A stretch of DNA of 64,000 nt, taken from Porticoccaceae bacterium. GTDB taxonomy: Bacteria > Pseudomonadota > Gammaproteobacteria > Pseudomonadales > Porticoccaceae. Location: NCBI GenBank assembly GCA_026005035.1, contig BPKH01000002.1:62001-126000 (forward strand), in the 5' to 3' direction. The notes beneath the pieces are model-generated. The model was given only the letters and a program-made list of their open reading frames with translations, searched no databases and was not told where the DNA came from. The stretch's first letter is position 1. Every line of letters begins with the position of its first letter. Positions 26,473 through 33,408 of this stretch are shown piece by piece. The position numbers and the translations under genes are program-made.

Positions 26473-26561
26473 GGACGGCGGATCGGCCGGCGGGGGTGGT
26501 CCTGGCCCATTATACGGCCCCGCCGGCGCCCTCTTCGCGCCGCCTGCTCCGTCCTGCCGCC
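26473..26561. promoter_or_regulatory. Divergent intergenic region between kinase/exporter and cyclase/precursor genes
   Basis: This 89-bp spacer separates two divergent lasso transcription units and must hold both start regions. It contains CCCATTATACGGCCC (26510-26524); TATACG/ATTATA is the only -10-like sequence and could serve the plus strand. No clear -35 box or operator palindrome is visible. Confidence 0.4.
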
Positions 26562-28451
26562 GTGAGCGCCCTGCTCGCCGTCCTGGCACCGGACGCGGAA
26601 CCGCTGCGCCGGGCCTGGGCGGAGTCCGCGGCCGCTGCCTTCGTCGGGGGTAGGGGGGCGTTTCGTTGGTGGCACGGGGCGGGGGTCAGTCTCGCCGCAA
26701 GGCGGCGCCCCACCGCCCGGGGGGAGCCTTTGGCGGTGGACCGCGAAACGGGCGCGGCGGTGGTCGCCGACGCGCGGCTCGACGAGCGATCGGCGCTCGC
26801 CGGCCGCCTGGGCCTGCCGGCGACGGCGGGGGAGGCCGAGCTGATCCTCGCCGCCTGGCGCCGCTGGGGGCTCGAGTGCCCCGCCCACCTGGCGGGCGAT
26901 TTCGCTTTCATCGTCTGGGATCCGGTGCGGCGCATCCTCTATTGCGTGCGCGACCGCCTGGGCGCGCGCTCCCTGGCGGTGGCCCGGGGTCCGCGCGGCC
27001 GCTTCGCCTGTGCCTCCGAGATCCGCGCCCTGCTCGCCCTTCCCTGGGTCGACTCCAGGCTGGACCCGGAGGTGATGGCCACCCTGTTCGTCCCCGAATA
27101 CCCCTTTGGGGATTGGCGGCGCACCTGGTTTCGCGGCGTGGAGGCCGTGGAGGCGGGCACCTCGCTGGCGGTGGGCCCGGAAAAGCCGCCGGTGCGACGG
27201 CGCTGGTGGGCGCTCGCCGCCGAGCCGCCGCCCGTCGCCGTCCGCCTCGAGGAGACCCTGGAGGAATTCCGGGCGCGGCTCTCCACCGCCGTGGCCCGCC
27301 GGCTCCCCGAAGGGGAGCGGCCCGCCCTGCTGCTCTCGGGGGGGCTCGATTCCGCCGGCATCCTGGGCGCGATGGCGGAGCTGCGACAGGGCGGTGATCT
27401 GGGGGAGGTGGACGCCTATTCGGTGGTGGCGGACGACGCCGAGCAGTGTGTGGAGAGTCGATGCATTGCAGTGCTCGCCGAGCGCACTTGGGTGCGCCCG
27501 CGCCGGCTGGCGGTGCCTTCCTTCACCGGCCTTGTAGAGCTGGACGCCGTGCGGCGGATCGCCTGGACGCGGCCCCACCCGATCAAGGCCGACATCCTGC
27601 TGCCCGCCGCCCTCATGGCCGCCGCCGCTGCCGAAGGCCACCGGGTGCTCCTCTACGGGGCCGCCGGCGACCTGGCGCTGTGGACAGAGCTTTGGTACCT
27701 GGTGGAGCCCCTGCGCGCCGGGCGGCTCCTTTGGGCGCTGGCCGAGGCCCGCCGGGCGGCGCGCCACCACACCTACCTGTGGGGGCGTTCCGCGGCGGCC
27801 ATTCTCTTCCACAACTTGGTGCGTGCCGGCCTGCCGGCGCGGCTGCGCGGGGCACTGGCCGCGCGCGCCGCCGCCCGCCGGGCGCGGCGGGCGCTGGCCA
27901 TCCTCGACCCCGAGCTCGTCGCCCGTGCCTCCCTCCAAGAGCGGTGGCGGGCCTCGGTGCGCGCCCAGCCCTACCTCGGCCATCGGGCGGACTACGCTCG
28001 GGTGGTGGCGGAGATGGCATCCGGCTTGTCCGGCTTCGGCATGACGGCGGCCGAGTTCGACCTGGAAGTGCGCGACCCCTACGCCGACGTGGAGCTCGTC
28101 CAGTTCCTGGCCCGCGTCCCCCTCGCCCACAAGGTGCGCGAGGGCTTTACAAAGTATCCGTTGCGGGCGGCCTACGAGCGTGAAATAACGGCTCCCGTAG
28201 CCTGGCGCACCGGCAAGGAGCACCTGGGGTTCCACTTCCACGAGGCGGTCCTGCGCGCCGACCGGGCGCGGATTCGGGCGTTGCTCGAGGGGGAACTCTC
28301 CCGCCTGGAGGGGGTGCTCGACCTCGGCCGAGTGCGCGACCGCCTCGCCCCCTGGCTTGCGGGCGGGGGGGATTTCGAGACCCGTGCCTTCGTCTGGGAC
28401 CTGGTCTCGGTGCTCGCCTGGCTGGTGGATCTCGAGGGGCGCCGCCCCTAA
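26562..28451 (+). CDS. Lasso peptide cyclase (asparagine-synthetase-like, C protein)
   Basis: A 629-residue homologue of asparagine synthetase B that activates the side-chain carboxylate of a core Asp/Glu with ATP and joins it to the core N-terminus as an isopeptide bond. The N-terminal glutaminase-like domain lacks the catalytic Cys2 (starts MSALLAVLAP) but keeps CPAHLAGDFAFIVWDPVRR and RDRLGARSLAV. The synthetase domain has the ATP-pyrophosphatase motif LLLSGGLDSAGILGAM (SGGLDS at 259-264), LLYGAAGDLALW, and the C-terminal FDLEVRDPYADVELVQFLAR and FTKYPLRAAYE. Length fits C proteins. GTG 26562 follows a weak ribosome site; an open frame further upstream crosses the divergent promoter and is not used. 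Three precursor genes follow directly on the same strand. Confidence 0.9.
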   Translation: MSALLAVLAPDAEPLRRAWAESAAAAFVGGRGAFRWWHGAGVSLAARRRPTARGEPLAVDRETGAAVVADARLDERSALAGRLGLPATAGEAELILAAWRRWGLECPAHLAGDFAFIVWDPVRRILYCVRDRLGARSLAVARGPRGRFACASEIRALLALPWVDSRLDPEVMATLFVPEYPFGDWRRTWFRGVEAVEAGTSLAVGPEKPPVRRRWWALAAEPPPVAVRLEETLEEFRARLSTAVARRLPEGERPALLLSGGLDSAGILGAMAELRQGGDLGEVDAYSVVADDAEQCVESRCIAVLAERTWVRPRRLAVPSFTGLVELDAVRRIAWTRPHPIKADILLPAALMAAAAAEGHRVLLYGAAGDLALWTELWYLVEPLRAGRLLWALAEARRAARHHTYLWGRSAAAILFHNLVRAGLPARLRGALAARAAARRARRALAILDPELVARASLQERWRASVRAQPYLGHRADYARVVAEMASGLSGFGMTAAEFDLEVRDPYADVELVQFLARVPLAHKVREGFTKYPLRAAYEREITAPVAWRTGKEHLGFHFHEAVLRADRARIRALLEGELSRLEGVLDLGRVRDRLAPWLAGGGDFETRAFVWDLVSVLAWLVDLEGRRP

Positions 28452-28480
28452 GAGCCTTCCGGCCGGCGGGAAGGTGCGCA

Positions 28481-28717
28481 GTGGGGTTGGAGCGAACGGC
28501 TGTGAAGCGAGGAAAAACGGCAGCGAAAGCGGACCTCGCCCAGGAGCGGCGCCGCGCCCCTTGGGCGGCGCCGCGCCTGAATCGCTATGGAGCGGTGGCG
28601 GAGCTCACCGCCGCCGGCAGCGCCGGGCCCCAGGAGTGGTTTTTTTGCGATTGGGATTGGCTCAATTGGCGGAGCTGCCGCGAGCGGCGCAGCGTGCGCC
28701 GCAGCGCTGCGCCCTGA
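28481..28717 (+). CDS. Lasso peptide precursor A1 (Trp-rich core)
   Basis: A 78-codon gene 29 bp after the cyclase gene. The leader has the lasso recognition signature APWAAPRLNRYGAVAELT (W-x-A-P-x-L-x-x-Y-G-x-x-x-x-L-T). Taking the conserved Thr43 as position -2, the core is residues 45-78 and begins AGSAGPQE: Glu at core position 8 is the ring acceptor for an eight-residue macrolactam. The tail is strikingly aromatic (WFFCDWDWLNWRSC, with Cys at core 12 and 22) and then strongly basic (RERRSVRR), suggesting later trimming. A seven-residue ring starting at Gly46 is the alternative. Start is GTG 28481, or GTG 28502, which gives 71 residues. Confidence 0.82.
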   Translation: MGLERTAVKRGKTAAKADLAQERRRAPWAAPRLNRYGAVAELTAAGSAGPQEWFFCDWDWLNWRSCRERRSVRRSAAP

Positions 28718-28747
28718 ACTCGTCGGGGTGGCGGTGGAGGTCTTGGC

Positions 28748-28753
28748 TATATT
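28748..28753 (+). promoter_or_regulatory. AT-rich patch, possible -10 box upstream of precursor A2
   Basis: TATATT within TTGGCTATATTTTTAAAAAAG is the only strongly AT-rich stretch in the surrounding region and lies 54 bp before the A2 ATG. No good -35 hexamer stands at the right distance. It could instead mark the 3' end of the A1 transcript. Confidence 0.3.
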
Positions 28754-28806
28754 TTTAAAAAAGTGTCCGCGACGGGAGACCGTTGGCAATCGGTGAACCG
28801 CGCGCG

Positions 28807-28995
28807 ATGACGGGCAAACTTCTCCCAACAACCCAGTGCTCTGGAGGACGCCGGTCCTGGACGGCACCCCGCCTGTGCCGCTATGGAGCGGTGGCGGCGC
28901 TCACCGCGGCGGGATCCGGCCACCGCGCCGAGGGCCAGGGGATGCACATGAACGACCCCACCCGCTGTCCCCACCGGTCCTGTGCGGCCCAATGA
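28807..28995 (+). CDS. Lasso peptide precursor A2
   Basis: A 62-residue precursor. The leader ends SWTAPRLCRYGAVAALTA, nearly identical to A1 over the recognition motif. With Thr33 at -2, the core is residues 35-62 and begins AGSGHRAE, again with Glu at core position 8 (Glu42). The tail runs GQGMHMNDPTRCPHRSCAAQ with Cys at core 20 and 25; it is rich in His, Met and Asp. ATG 28807 is used; an in-frame TTG at 28783 would add eight residues. Only the leader's second half and the A/S-G-S start are shared with the other precursors, so the core has diverged strongly while the processing signals were kept. Confidence 0.83.
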   Translation: MTGKLLPTTQCSGGRRSWTAPRLCRYGAVAALTAAGSGHRAEGQGMHMNDPTRCPHRSCAAQ

Positions 28996-29004
28996 GGAGT
29001 GCCC

Positions 29005-29106
29005 GTAGCCCGGATGGAGCGAAGCAGAATCCGGGGAGCGCACCCGCCACCAGTAGCGCCTGATCTCGTCCCCGATTGGGGCGCTTTGCGCCTCCGCCCG
29101 GGCTAC
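29005..29106. repeat. REP-like paired palindromic element between precursor genes
   Basis: The forward unit GTAGCCCGGATGGAGCGAAG at 29005 and inverse GCGCCTCCGCCCGGGCTAC ending at 29106 lie between lasso precursors A2 and A3. The element starts only 9 bp after the A2 stop and could form a hairpin that ends or stabilises the upstream transcript. Confidence 0.86.
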
Positions 29107-29194
29107 CCGTGGTGGGTGAGCTCCGCGGCGTCTCCCTCGGGGTCACGCTCCCCGCCCTTGCTCGCGGGCCATGGCGGGAAGGGCGCGGCCGGCG

Positions 29195-29223
29195 GTGACT
29201 TTGTCTTGCCACCCTGCTACAGT
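29195..29223 (+). promoter_or_regulatory. Candidate promoter of precursor A3
   Basis: GTGACT (-35, 4 of 6) and TACAGT (-10, 4 of 6) are spaced by exactly 17 bp. The -10 ends 29 bp before the A3 ATG. A separate promoter would fit because a REP element splits A3 from A2. Both boxes are only moderate matches. Confidence 0.4.
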
Positions 29224-29252
29224 GCAACGGTCACCCCATCTGAGCAGCCACC

Positions 29253-29453
29253 ATGGCCCGCAATCGTCAAGACCCGTCGACGCCGGCAAGTGCGCGCAAA
29301 CCCTGGGTCGCTCCACGCCTTGCCCGCTTTGGAACGGTGGCCGCTCTGACCGAGTCGGGCAGCCGTGGGCCGAGCGAGAGCGAAGGGGGTAGCCAAAGCG
29401 GTATGACCTGCACGCCCCAGTACAAAGTGCACAGCATGTGCCCCGCCACCTGA
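29253..29453 (+). CDS. Lasso peptide precursor A3
   Basis: A 66-residue precursor starting at ATG 29253. The leader contains KPWVAPRLARFGTVAALTE, the same signature as A1 and A2 with Phe for Tyr. With Thr33 at -2, the core (residues 35-66) begins SGSRGPSE, placing Glu at core position 8. The rest is a Ser/Gly-rich loop (SEGGSQSG) and a tail MTCTPQYKVHSMCPAT with Cys at core 19 and 29. A ring starting at Gly36 with Glu as residue 7 is a less likely alternative. Leader length and the Thr-Glu spacing are identical to A2. It is followed by a terminator-like hairpin and by the convergent methyltransferase gene. Confidence 0.85.
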   Translation: MARNRQDPSTPASARKPWVAPRLARFGTVAALTESGSRGPSESEGGSQSGMTCTPQYKVHSMCPAT

Positions 29454-29455
29454 AA

Positions 29456-29488
29456 GGCGCGGCGGGTCAGATGGCGCCCGGTTTTTTT
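29456..29488 (+). terminator. Terminator-like hairpin after precursor A3
   Basis: GGCGC (29456-29460) can pair with GCGCC (29474-29478), and seven T follow at 29482-29488. It starts right after the A3 stop. The loop is long (13 nt), so strength is uncertain. The convergent methyltransferase gene ends inside it. Confidence 0.45.
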
Positions 29489-30612
29489 CCGTAGCGGATC
29501 GCCCAGGACTGGACGGCCTCCAGGGCCGCGCGCCGGTCGGCGAATTGAGCCGGGTAGGCGCGGGCCAGCCGGTCGGCCACCTCCGCCACCGAGTGGCCGG
29601 CGGCGAACGCCGCTAGGGCGTCGCGCAGCGCCCGCCCCCGTGGGTTTAGATCTGGACGGGCGCCCTCGGCGGCGCGGGCGTAGCGCTCGCGCCCGTCCAG
29701 GCGGGCGAGGAAGGTGGAATGGCGCCGGGTGCCGGCAGGCGCTTGCGCCGTCCAGGTCCAGTCTCCCCCGGCGGGCCGGTGGAGGGCGAGGTGGAGCTCA
29801 TCGCCGGGCGCGAGGGGCAGGGGAGGGTCCAGGGGCAGGAAGGCGGGGCTCCAGTGGACGGCAGGCTCCCAGGGCGAACTGCTCAAGGGAGGTGAGCCGG
29901 CGGCGCCGAGCTCGATCCAGAGCACCAGCCCATGGCACGCCCCGCCGCGGGTCGCTTGCACCCTAGCCGCCCCCTGGCAGTCGGTGAGCCGGGTGGCGCC
30001 GAGGTCCAGATCCACCAGCGCGGCGGCGGGGGCGAGGGGGTCGGTTTGGCGCAGGGCATCGCGCTCGGGCCACTGGATTTCGTGGACCGCGAAGCGCCGC
30101 CCCGCGCCGAGGTCGATTCCTTCCTGGGGTTCGAGCCAACGCTCGAAGAGCCGCACGTGGAGGTGCGGCGCCGAGACCGCCCTCGCCCAGAGCTGTGCGC
30201 GCTCCGGGAGCACTCCGCCGCCCGGCTTCAGGTAGCGGTCCCGGGCGTGGTAGAGGGAGCCCAGCAGGTCCTCGGAAAAGAGCAGGTTGCCCGTGCACAC
30301 CGAGAGGATCCAGTCCACCGGCTCGGGCAGGACCACCTCTTCGATGCGCCCCTCGAGGACCTCCACCCGCTCGGCGAGGCCGTTGTCGGCGGCGATGCGG
30401 CGGGCGAGCCGCACCACCGGCTCCGGCTCCACCAGGTAGACCCTGCGGGCGCCCGCGGCGGCGGCGATGAGGCCGAGGATGCCCAACCCCGCGCCGAGGT
30501 CGAGAACCACCGAGTTGGGGGTGATGCGCCTGCGGATGGCCGCCGCGTACCAGGCGTTGCGCCGGGCGTCGAAGGCCATGGAGGCCTGGCCGGCGAGGGT
30601 GTGGTAGCTCAC
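29467..30612 (-). CDS. PRMT-like SAM-dependent methyltransferase of the lasso cluster
   Basis: A 381-residue class I methyltransferase. The SAM site reads NSVVLDLGAGLGILGLIAAA (motif I, about residues 33-52) with an acidic end VYLVEPEPVVRLAR and VEVLEGRIEEV. Overall order and the segments YHARDRYLKPGGGVLPERAQ and VSAPHLHVRLFERW resemble protein arginine methyltransferases. The usual double-E loop (S-E-x-M-G-x-x-L-x-x-E) is altered to SVCTGNLLFSED: the first Glu is replaced by Val and only the second acidic pair remains. The C-terminal 150 residues are beta-rich then helical. GTG 30612 overlaps the B2 stop (GTGA), so it is the third gene of the B1-B2-methyltransferase operon and probably modifies the lasso peptide. 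Target residue unknown. Confidence 0.82.
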   Translation of the reverse strand: MSYHTLAGQASMAFDARRNAWYAAAIRRRITPNSVVLDLGAGLGILGLIAAAAGARRVYLVEPEPVVRLARRIAADNGLAERVEVLEGRIEEVVLPEPVDWILSVCTGNLLFSEDLLGSLYHARDRYLKPGGGVLPERAQLWARAVSAPHLHVRLFERWLEPQEGIDLGAGRRFAVHEIQWPERDALRQTDPLAPAAALVDLDLGATRLTDCQGAARVQATRGGACHGLVLWIELGAAGSPPLSSSPWEPAVHWSPAFLPLDPPLPLAPGDELHLALHRPAGGDWTWTAQAPAGTRRHSTFLARLDGRERYARAAEGARPDLNPRGRALRDALAAFAAGHSVAEVADRLARAYPAQFADRRAALEAVQSWAIRYGKKPGAI

Positions 30613-31034
30613 GGCGGCAGCGGCGGCAGGGGGTGGTGGGCGGTGGCCAGGGGATCGAGGGGGCGGCCGTCCACCTCCACCCAGGCGTGGGCGGCAAAGC
30701 GCTCGGCGTTCCACGCCACTCCCAAGCGCACCCGGGCGGGGGTGCCGTGGCGGCGCAGGGTGCGGCAGAGGGCGAGCGCCTGGGGCAGGCAGCTGCCGGG
30801 AGGTAACAGCCGCGCGGCGAGGCTGCGGGCCAACTCCGCCAGGCGGGCGGCGTCCACGGGCGGGCGGGGGGTGTCGCCGAGGCGGCACTGGGCCCAGCGG
30901 AGCAGGAGGCGAAGCGGCAGGAGTCGCACCGCCACCGCCGCCGTTGCGAGGCGCATCGCCAGGGGGGCGAGCAGGCGCCACTCGGCGGGGGAGAGCCGCC
31001 ATGCGGCGGCGGGGCGATCACTCCACGGTGGCAA
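30609..31034 (-). CDS. Lasso peptide leader protease (B2, transglutaminase-like)
   Basis: About 141 residues with the lasso B2 fold: WRLSPAEWRLLAPLAMRLAT, LPLRLLLRWAQ, then the cysteine-protease-like core LPPGSCLPQALALCRTLRRH (catalytic Cys), VRLGVAWNAERFAAHAWVEV (catalytic His) and DGRPLDPLA (catalytic Asp). It cleaves the precursor after the conserved Thr-x of the leader, in complex with B1. No ATG is available at the 5' end; TTG 31034, overlapping the B1 gene by 17 bp, gives the usual length, and an internal start cannot be excluded. Translational coupling to B1 upstream and the methyltransferase downstream is clear. Confidence 0.85.
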   Translation of the reverse strand: MPPWSDRPAAAWRLSPAEWRLLAPLAMRLATAAVAVRLLPLRLLLRWAQCRLGDTPRPPVDAARLAELARSLAARLLPPGSCLPQALALCRTLRRHGTPARVRLGVAWNAERFAAHAWVEVDGRPLDPLATAHHPLPPLPP

Positions 31035-31287
31035 GACCTGCCTCCACCAACTGGGCGATGAAATCCGCCACGTCTGCTTCCAGGCGTGCTCGCTCGACCT
31101 CGTACTCGCGCTCCAACACGTCCAGTGCGCGGGCCAAGTCGGGGTCTTCGGCCAACAGTTGCCACAGCCGCACACCTGGCCCCTCCACCCCAAAATAAGA
31201 GGCGCTCGCCAGGTCGAGCACCACCCCTTCCCCCTCCAGGTCTTGGAAGAGGGCATCGGGAGAAAGCCACACGCGGCGGGGCAACAT
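31018..31287 (-). CDS. PqqD-like RiPP recognition element (lasso B1)
   Basis: An 89-residue PqqD-like winged-helix protein that binds the precursor leader and presents it to the protease and cyclase. Visible: MLPRRVWLSPDALFQDLEGE, GVVLDLASASYFGVEGPGVR (the D-L-x-x-x-x-Y-[FY]-x-[LV]-[ND/E]-x-x-G-x-x-[LIV]-W signature) and helical C-terminus EADVADFIAQLVEAGLATVE. ATG 31287 gives the normal family length. It is the first gene of the minus-strand operon B1-B2-methyltransferase. Its binding partner should be the W-x-A-P-R-L-x-R-Y-G signature shared by all three precursors. Confidence 0.9.
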   Translation of the reverse strand: MLPRRVWLSPDALFQDLEGEGVVLDLASASYFGVEGPGVRLWQLLAEDPDLARALDVLEREYEVERARLEADVADFIAQLVEAGLATVE

Positions 31288-31421
31288 GGGGACCCTGGTC
31301 GGCGAACCATTCGGATGCGTCGGGCGAATTGTACTCCCCTTGGGGGTTTTTCGCGGCGCGGCGCGGCAATCGGGGCGGGCTGGTGGTAAACTGCCGGGAA
31401 AACTGGCCGGGAGGCTTGCCC

Positions 31422-31940
31422 ATGAAGACTCTGCGCAAAGGGTGCGCGCTCGCTGCCGCGGCCGTGGTGGCCGTGCTGGCGGGAAGAGCGGTCGCCCAGA
31501 CGGTAGACCTGGGGGCACTGTTCTCCCAGTTGCGCAGCGAGGCGCGGACCGTGGAAGGCGTGCTGCGCGGTTTCCTGGAGCGCGATCTGGAGCTCGAGCC
31601 CGTCTGCCGCTACGCGGTCTCCCACGTGGAGGGGGTCGGCCTCGCCGTCGCCTACGCGCGGGCCTGCGTTTGCCTCGCCCCCGAGCAGCCGGTGGCCCAG
31701 GAGGTGGGCGAAGCGGTGGTGGAGGCGGCACCCCAGGCGGCCCGCAATGCCGTCCAGGCGGGGGTGGTGTCGGCGCTGGCGAGCTACGCCGCCGGCCGCT
31801 GCGACGAGGTGCTCGAGGAGCGCGTCGAGGCGGCGGAAGCCTTTGCCGCGCCGGCGGGGGCCGAGGGCGGTGGCCCTCCTGCCGGCGGTGGGGCTCCGGA
31901 CGTGATCCTCGACGAGGAGCCGGCAAGCCCCAGCCAGTAA
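31422..31940 (+). CDS. Secreted protein of unknown function
   Basis: A 172-residue exported protein. Signal peptide: MKTLRKGCALAAAAVVAVLA with a cleavage site near AVA-QTV. The mature part is alpha-helical (DLGALFSQLRSEARTVEGVL, GLAVAYARACVCLAPEQPVA), with four Cys in the mature region (CRY, ACVC, RCDE) that could form two disulfides, and a Gly/Pro-rich acidic C-terminus (PDVILDEEPASPSQ). ATG 31422 follows GGGAGG. I do not recognise a family. It lies between the divergent lasso B1 operon (135 bp upstream) and the polysaccharide ligase gene, 13 bp downstream, so it is likely co-transcribed with the export genes. Confidence 0.72.
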   Translation: MKTLRKGCALAAAAVVAVLAGRAVAQTVDLGALFSQLRSEARTVEGVLRGFLERDLELEPVCRYAVSHVEGVGLAVAYARACVCLAPEQPVAQEVGEAVVEAAPQAARNAVQAGVVSALASYAAGRCDEVLEERVEAAEAFAAPAGAEGGGPPAGGGAPDVILDEEPASPSQ

Positions 31941-31953
31941 GGCCAGCCGGGTC

Positions 31954-33372
31954 GTGGCGCTCTCGTCCACCGCGGCGAGGTGGGAAGGCGCGATCTTTAC
32001 CGTGCTGTGCGCGGCGCTCGTCTGGGCACCTCTGCCCTTTGCTTCCGCCCGCCCCTGGGCGACGGCGCTGCTCTTTTTGCCGCTGGCTGCGGCCGCCGGC
32101 GCCTGGCTCGCCCTGGCGGCGGCCGGGAAAGCGGCGCTCCCCGTCCGGGTGTGGCGGCGCTCCGCGCTTCCCCTCCTGCTCCTCACCGCAGTGTGCGGCT
32201 GGGTGTTCGCCCAGACCCTGCCCCTGCCGCGACCCTTACTCGCCTGGCTTTCCCCCGAAGCGGCGCGGTGGCACCTGGTCGACCCCGCCCCGCTCTCCTT
32301 GGACGTCGCCGCCACCCGCCTCTATCTCTTGCGCGCCCTCTCCTGCCTGGCGGCATTTTTCCTGGTGGTGGCGACGGTGCGGGGCGAGGGCCGGGCGCGC
32401 GTTCTGCTGGGACTGGTGGTGGCCAGCGGGCTCTTTCAGGCCGTCTACGGCACGACGATGGTCTTGAGCGGGCTGGAGTGGGGCTTTTTCGTGGAGAAGT
32501 ACGTCGGCCGCGGCAGCGCCACCGGCACCTTCGTCAACCCCAACCACCTGGCGGGATACCTGGTGCTCGCCCTGGCGGCGGGGACGGGGCTCCTCGTGGC
32601 CGAGCTCGGGGGTCCCACCGCCGCCACCTGGCGGCAGCGGCTCGCTAACCTGGTGCGCCTTGCCCTGTCCGCCAAAACCCTGTTGCGGGGGAGCCTTGCC
32701 CTGATGGTGATCGCCCTCGTCCTGAGCCGTTCGCGCATGGGCAACCTCGCCTTCTTCGCCGCCCTGGGCACGGCCGCGGCGGCGGCGCTGGTCGCCCGGC
32801 GGCGCTTCTCGCCGCGGCTCGTCCTGTTGGTGGCCAGCATCCTGGTGGTGGATCTGTGGATCGTCGGCGAGTGGTTCGGCTTCGACCGGGTGGTGGAGCG
32901 GTTGCGCCAAACCCAGCCCGCCGCCGAGGCGCGGCTTGCGGTGAGCTCCGAGACCACGCGCATCCTGCGCGACTTCGCCCTCACCGGCGCCGGCGGGGGT
33001 GCTTTCGCTGCCGTCTTCCCGCGCTACCAGGGGGCCGACCTGGCCGAGCACTTCGACCACGCCCACAACGATTACCTCGAATTCGCCGTCGACCTGGGTC
33101 TACCGGCGACGCTCGCACTGGGAGGGGTCGGCCTTCTGGCGCTGCGCCGCGCCTGGCTCCTGCTTGGCGCCGATCACAGCCGCTTCCAGCGGGGGGTGGG
33201 ATTTGCGCTGGTGATGGCCTTCACCTGGGCGGCGCTCCACTCCGCAGTGGACTTCAATCTGCAGATCCCGGCCAATGCGGTCACCTTTGCGGCGTTGCTG
33301 GGGCTGGCGTTCGCCGACCTGTTGCCCCGGGAGCGGAGCGGGGGACGCATGCTGGCAAAATCCCAATCGTGA
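31954..33372 (+). CDS. O-antigen ligase/Wzy-type polymerase family membrane protein
   Basis: A 472-residue inner-membrane protein with about twelve hydrophobic helices. The Wzy_C/WaaL region is visible: the SATGTFVNPNHLAGYLVLAL segment (G-x-F-x-N-x-N-x-x-A), LALVLSRSRMGNLAFFAA (S-x-S-R-x-x), and the large periplasmic loop TGAGGGAFAAVFPRYQ followed by DHAHNDYLEFAVDLGLPATL (H-x-D-Y-L). These enzymes join lipid-linked glycans to an acceptor or polymerise repeat units on the periplasmic face. GTG 31954 is the start. It is next to an outer-membrane barrel, Wza and Wzc genes, so polymerisation or chain transfer for this exopolysaccharide is the likely role. Confidence 0.9.
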   Translation: MALSSTAARWEGAIFTVLCAALVWAPLPFASARPWATALLFLPLAAAAGAWLALAAAGKAALPVRVWRRSALPLLLLTAVCGWVFAQTLPLPRPLLAWLSPEAARWHLVDPAPLSLDVAATRLYLLRALSCLAAFFLVVATVRGEGRARVLLGLVVASGLFQAVYGTTMVLSGLEWGFFVEKYVGRGSATGTFVNPNHLAGYLVLALAAGTGLLVAELGGPTAATWRQRLANLVRLALSAKTLLRGSLALMVIALVLSRSRMGNLAFFAALGTAAAAALVARRRFSPRLVLLVASILVVDLWIVGEWFGFDRVVERLRQTQPAAEARLAVSSETTRILRDFALTGAGGGAFAAVFPRYQGADLAEHFDHAHNDYLEFAVDLGLPATLALGGVGLLALRRAWLLLGADHSRFQRGVGFALVMAFTWAALHSAVDFNLQIPANAVTFAALLGLAFADLLPRERSGGRMLAKSQS

Positions 33373-33408
33373 TAAAGTGCGCACTCCAATCCTGAAGAGA
33401 ACGCGCCG

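Noticed and set aside
25491-26561. A long N-terminal extension of the lasso cyclase
   Set aside because: It would run antisense through the kinase gene and the divergent promoter region and gives Arg/Pro-rich low-complexity protein. The cyclase family starts at the GTG 26562.
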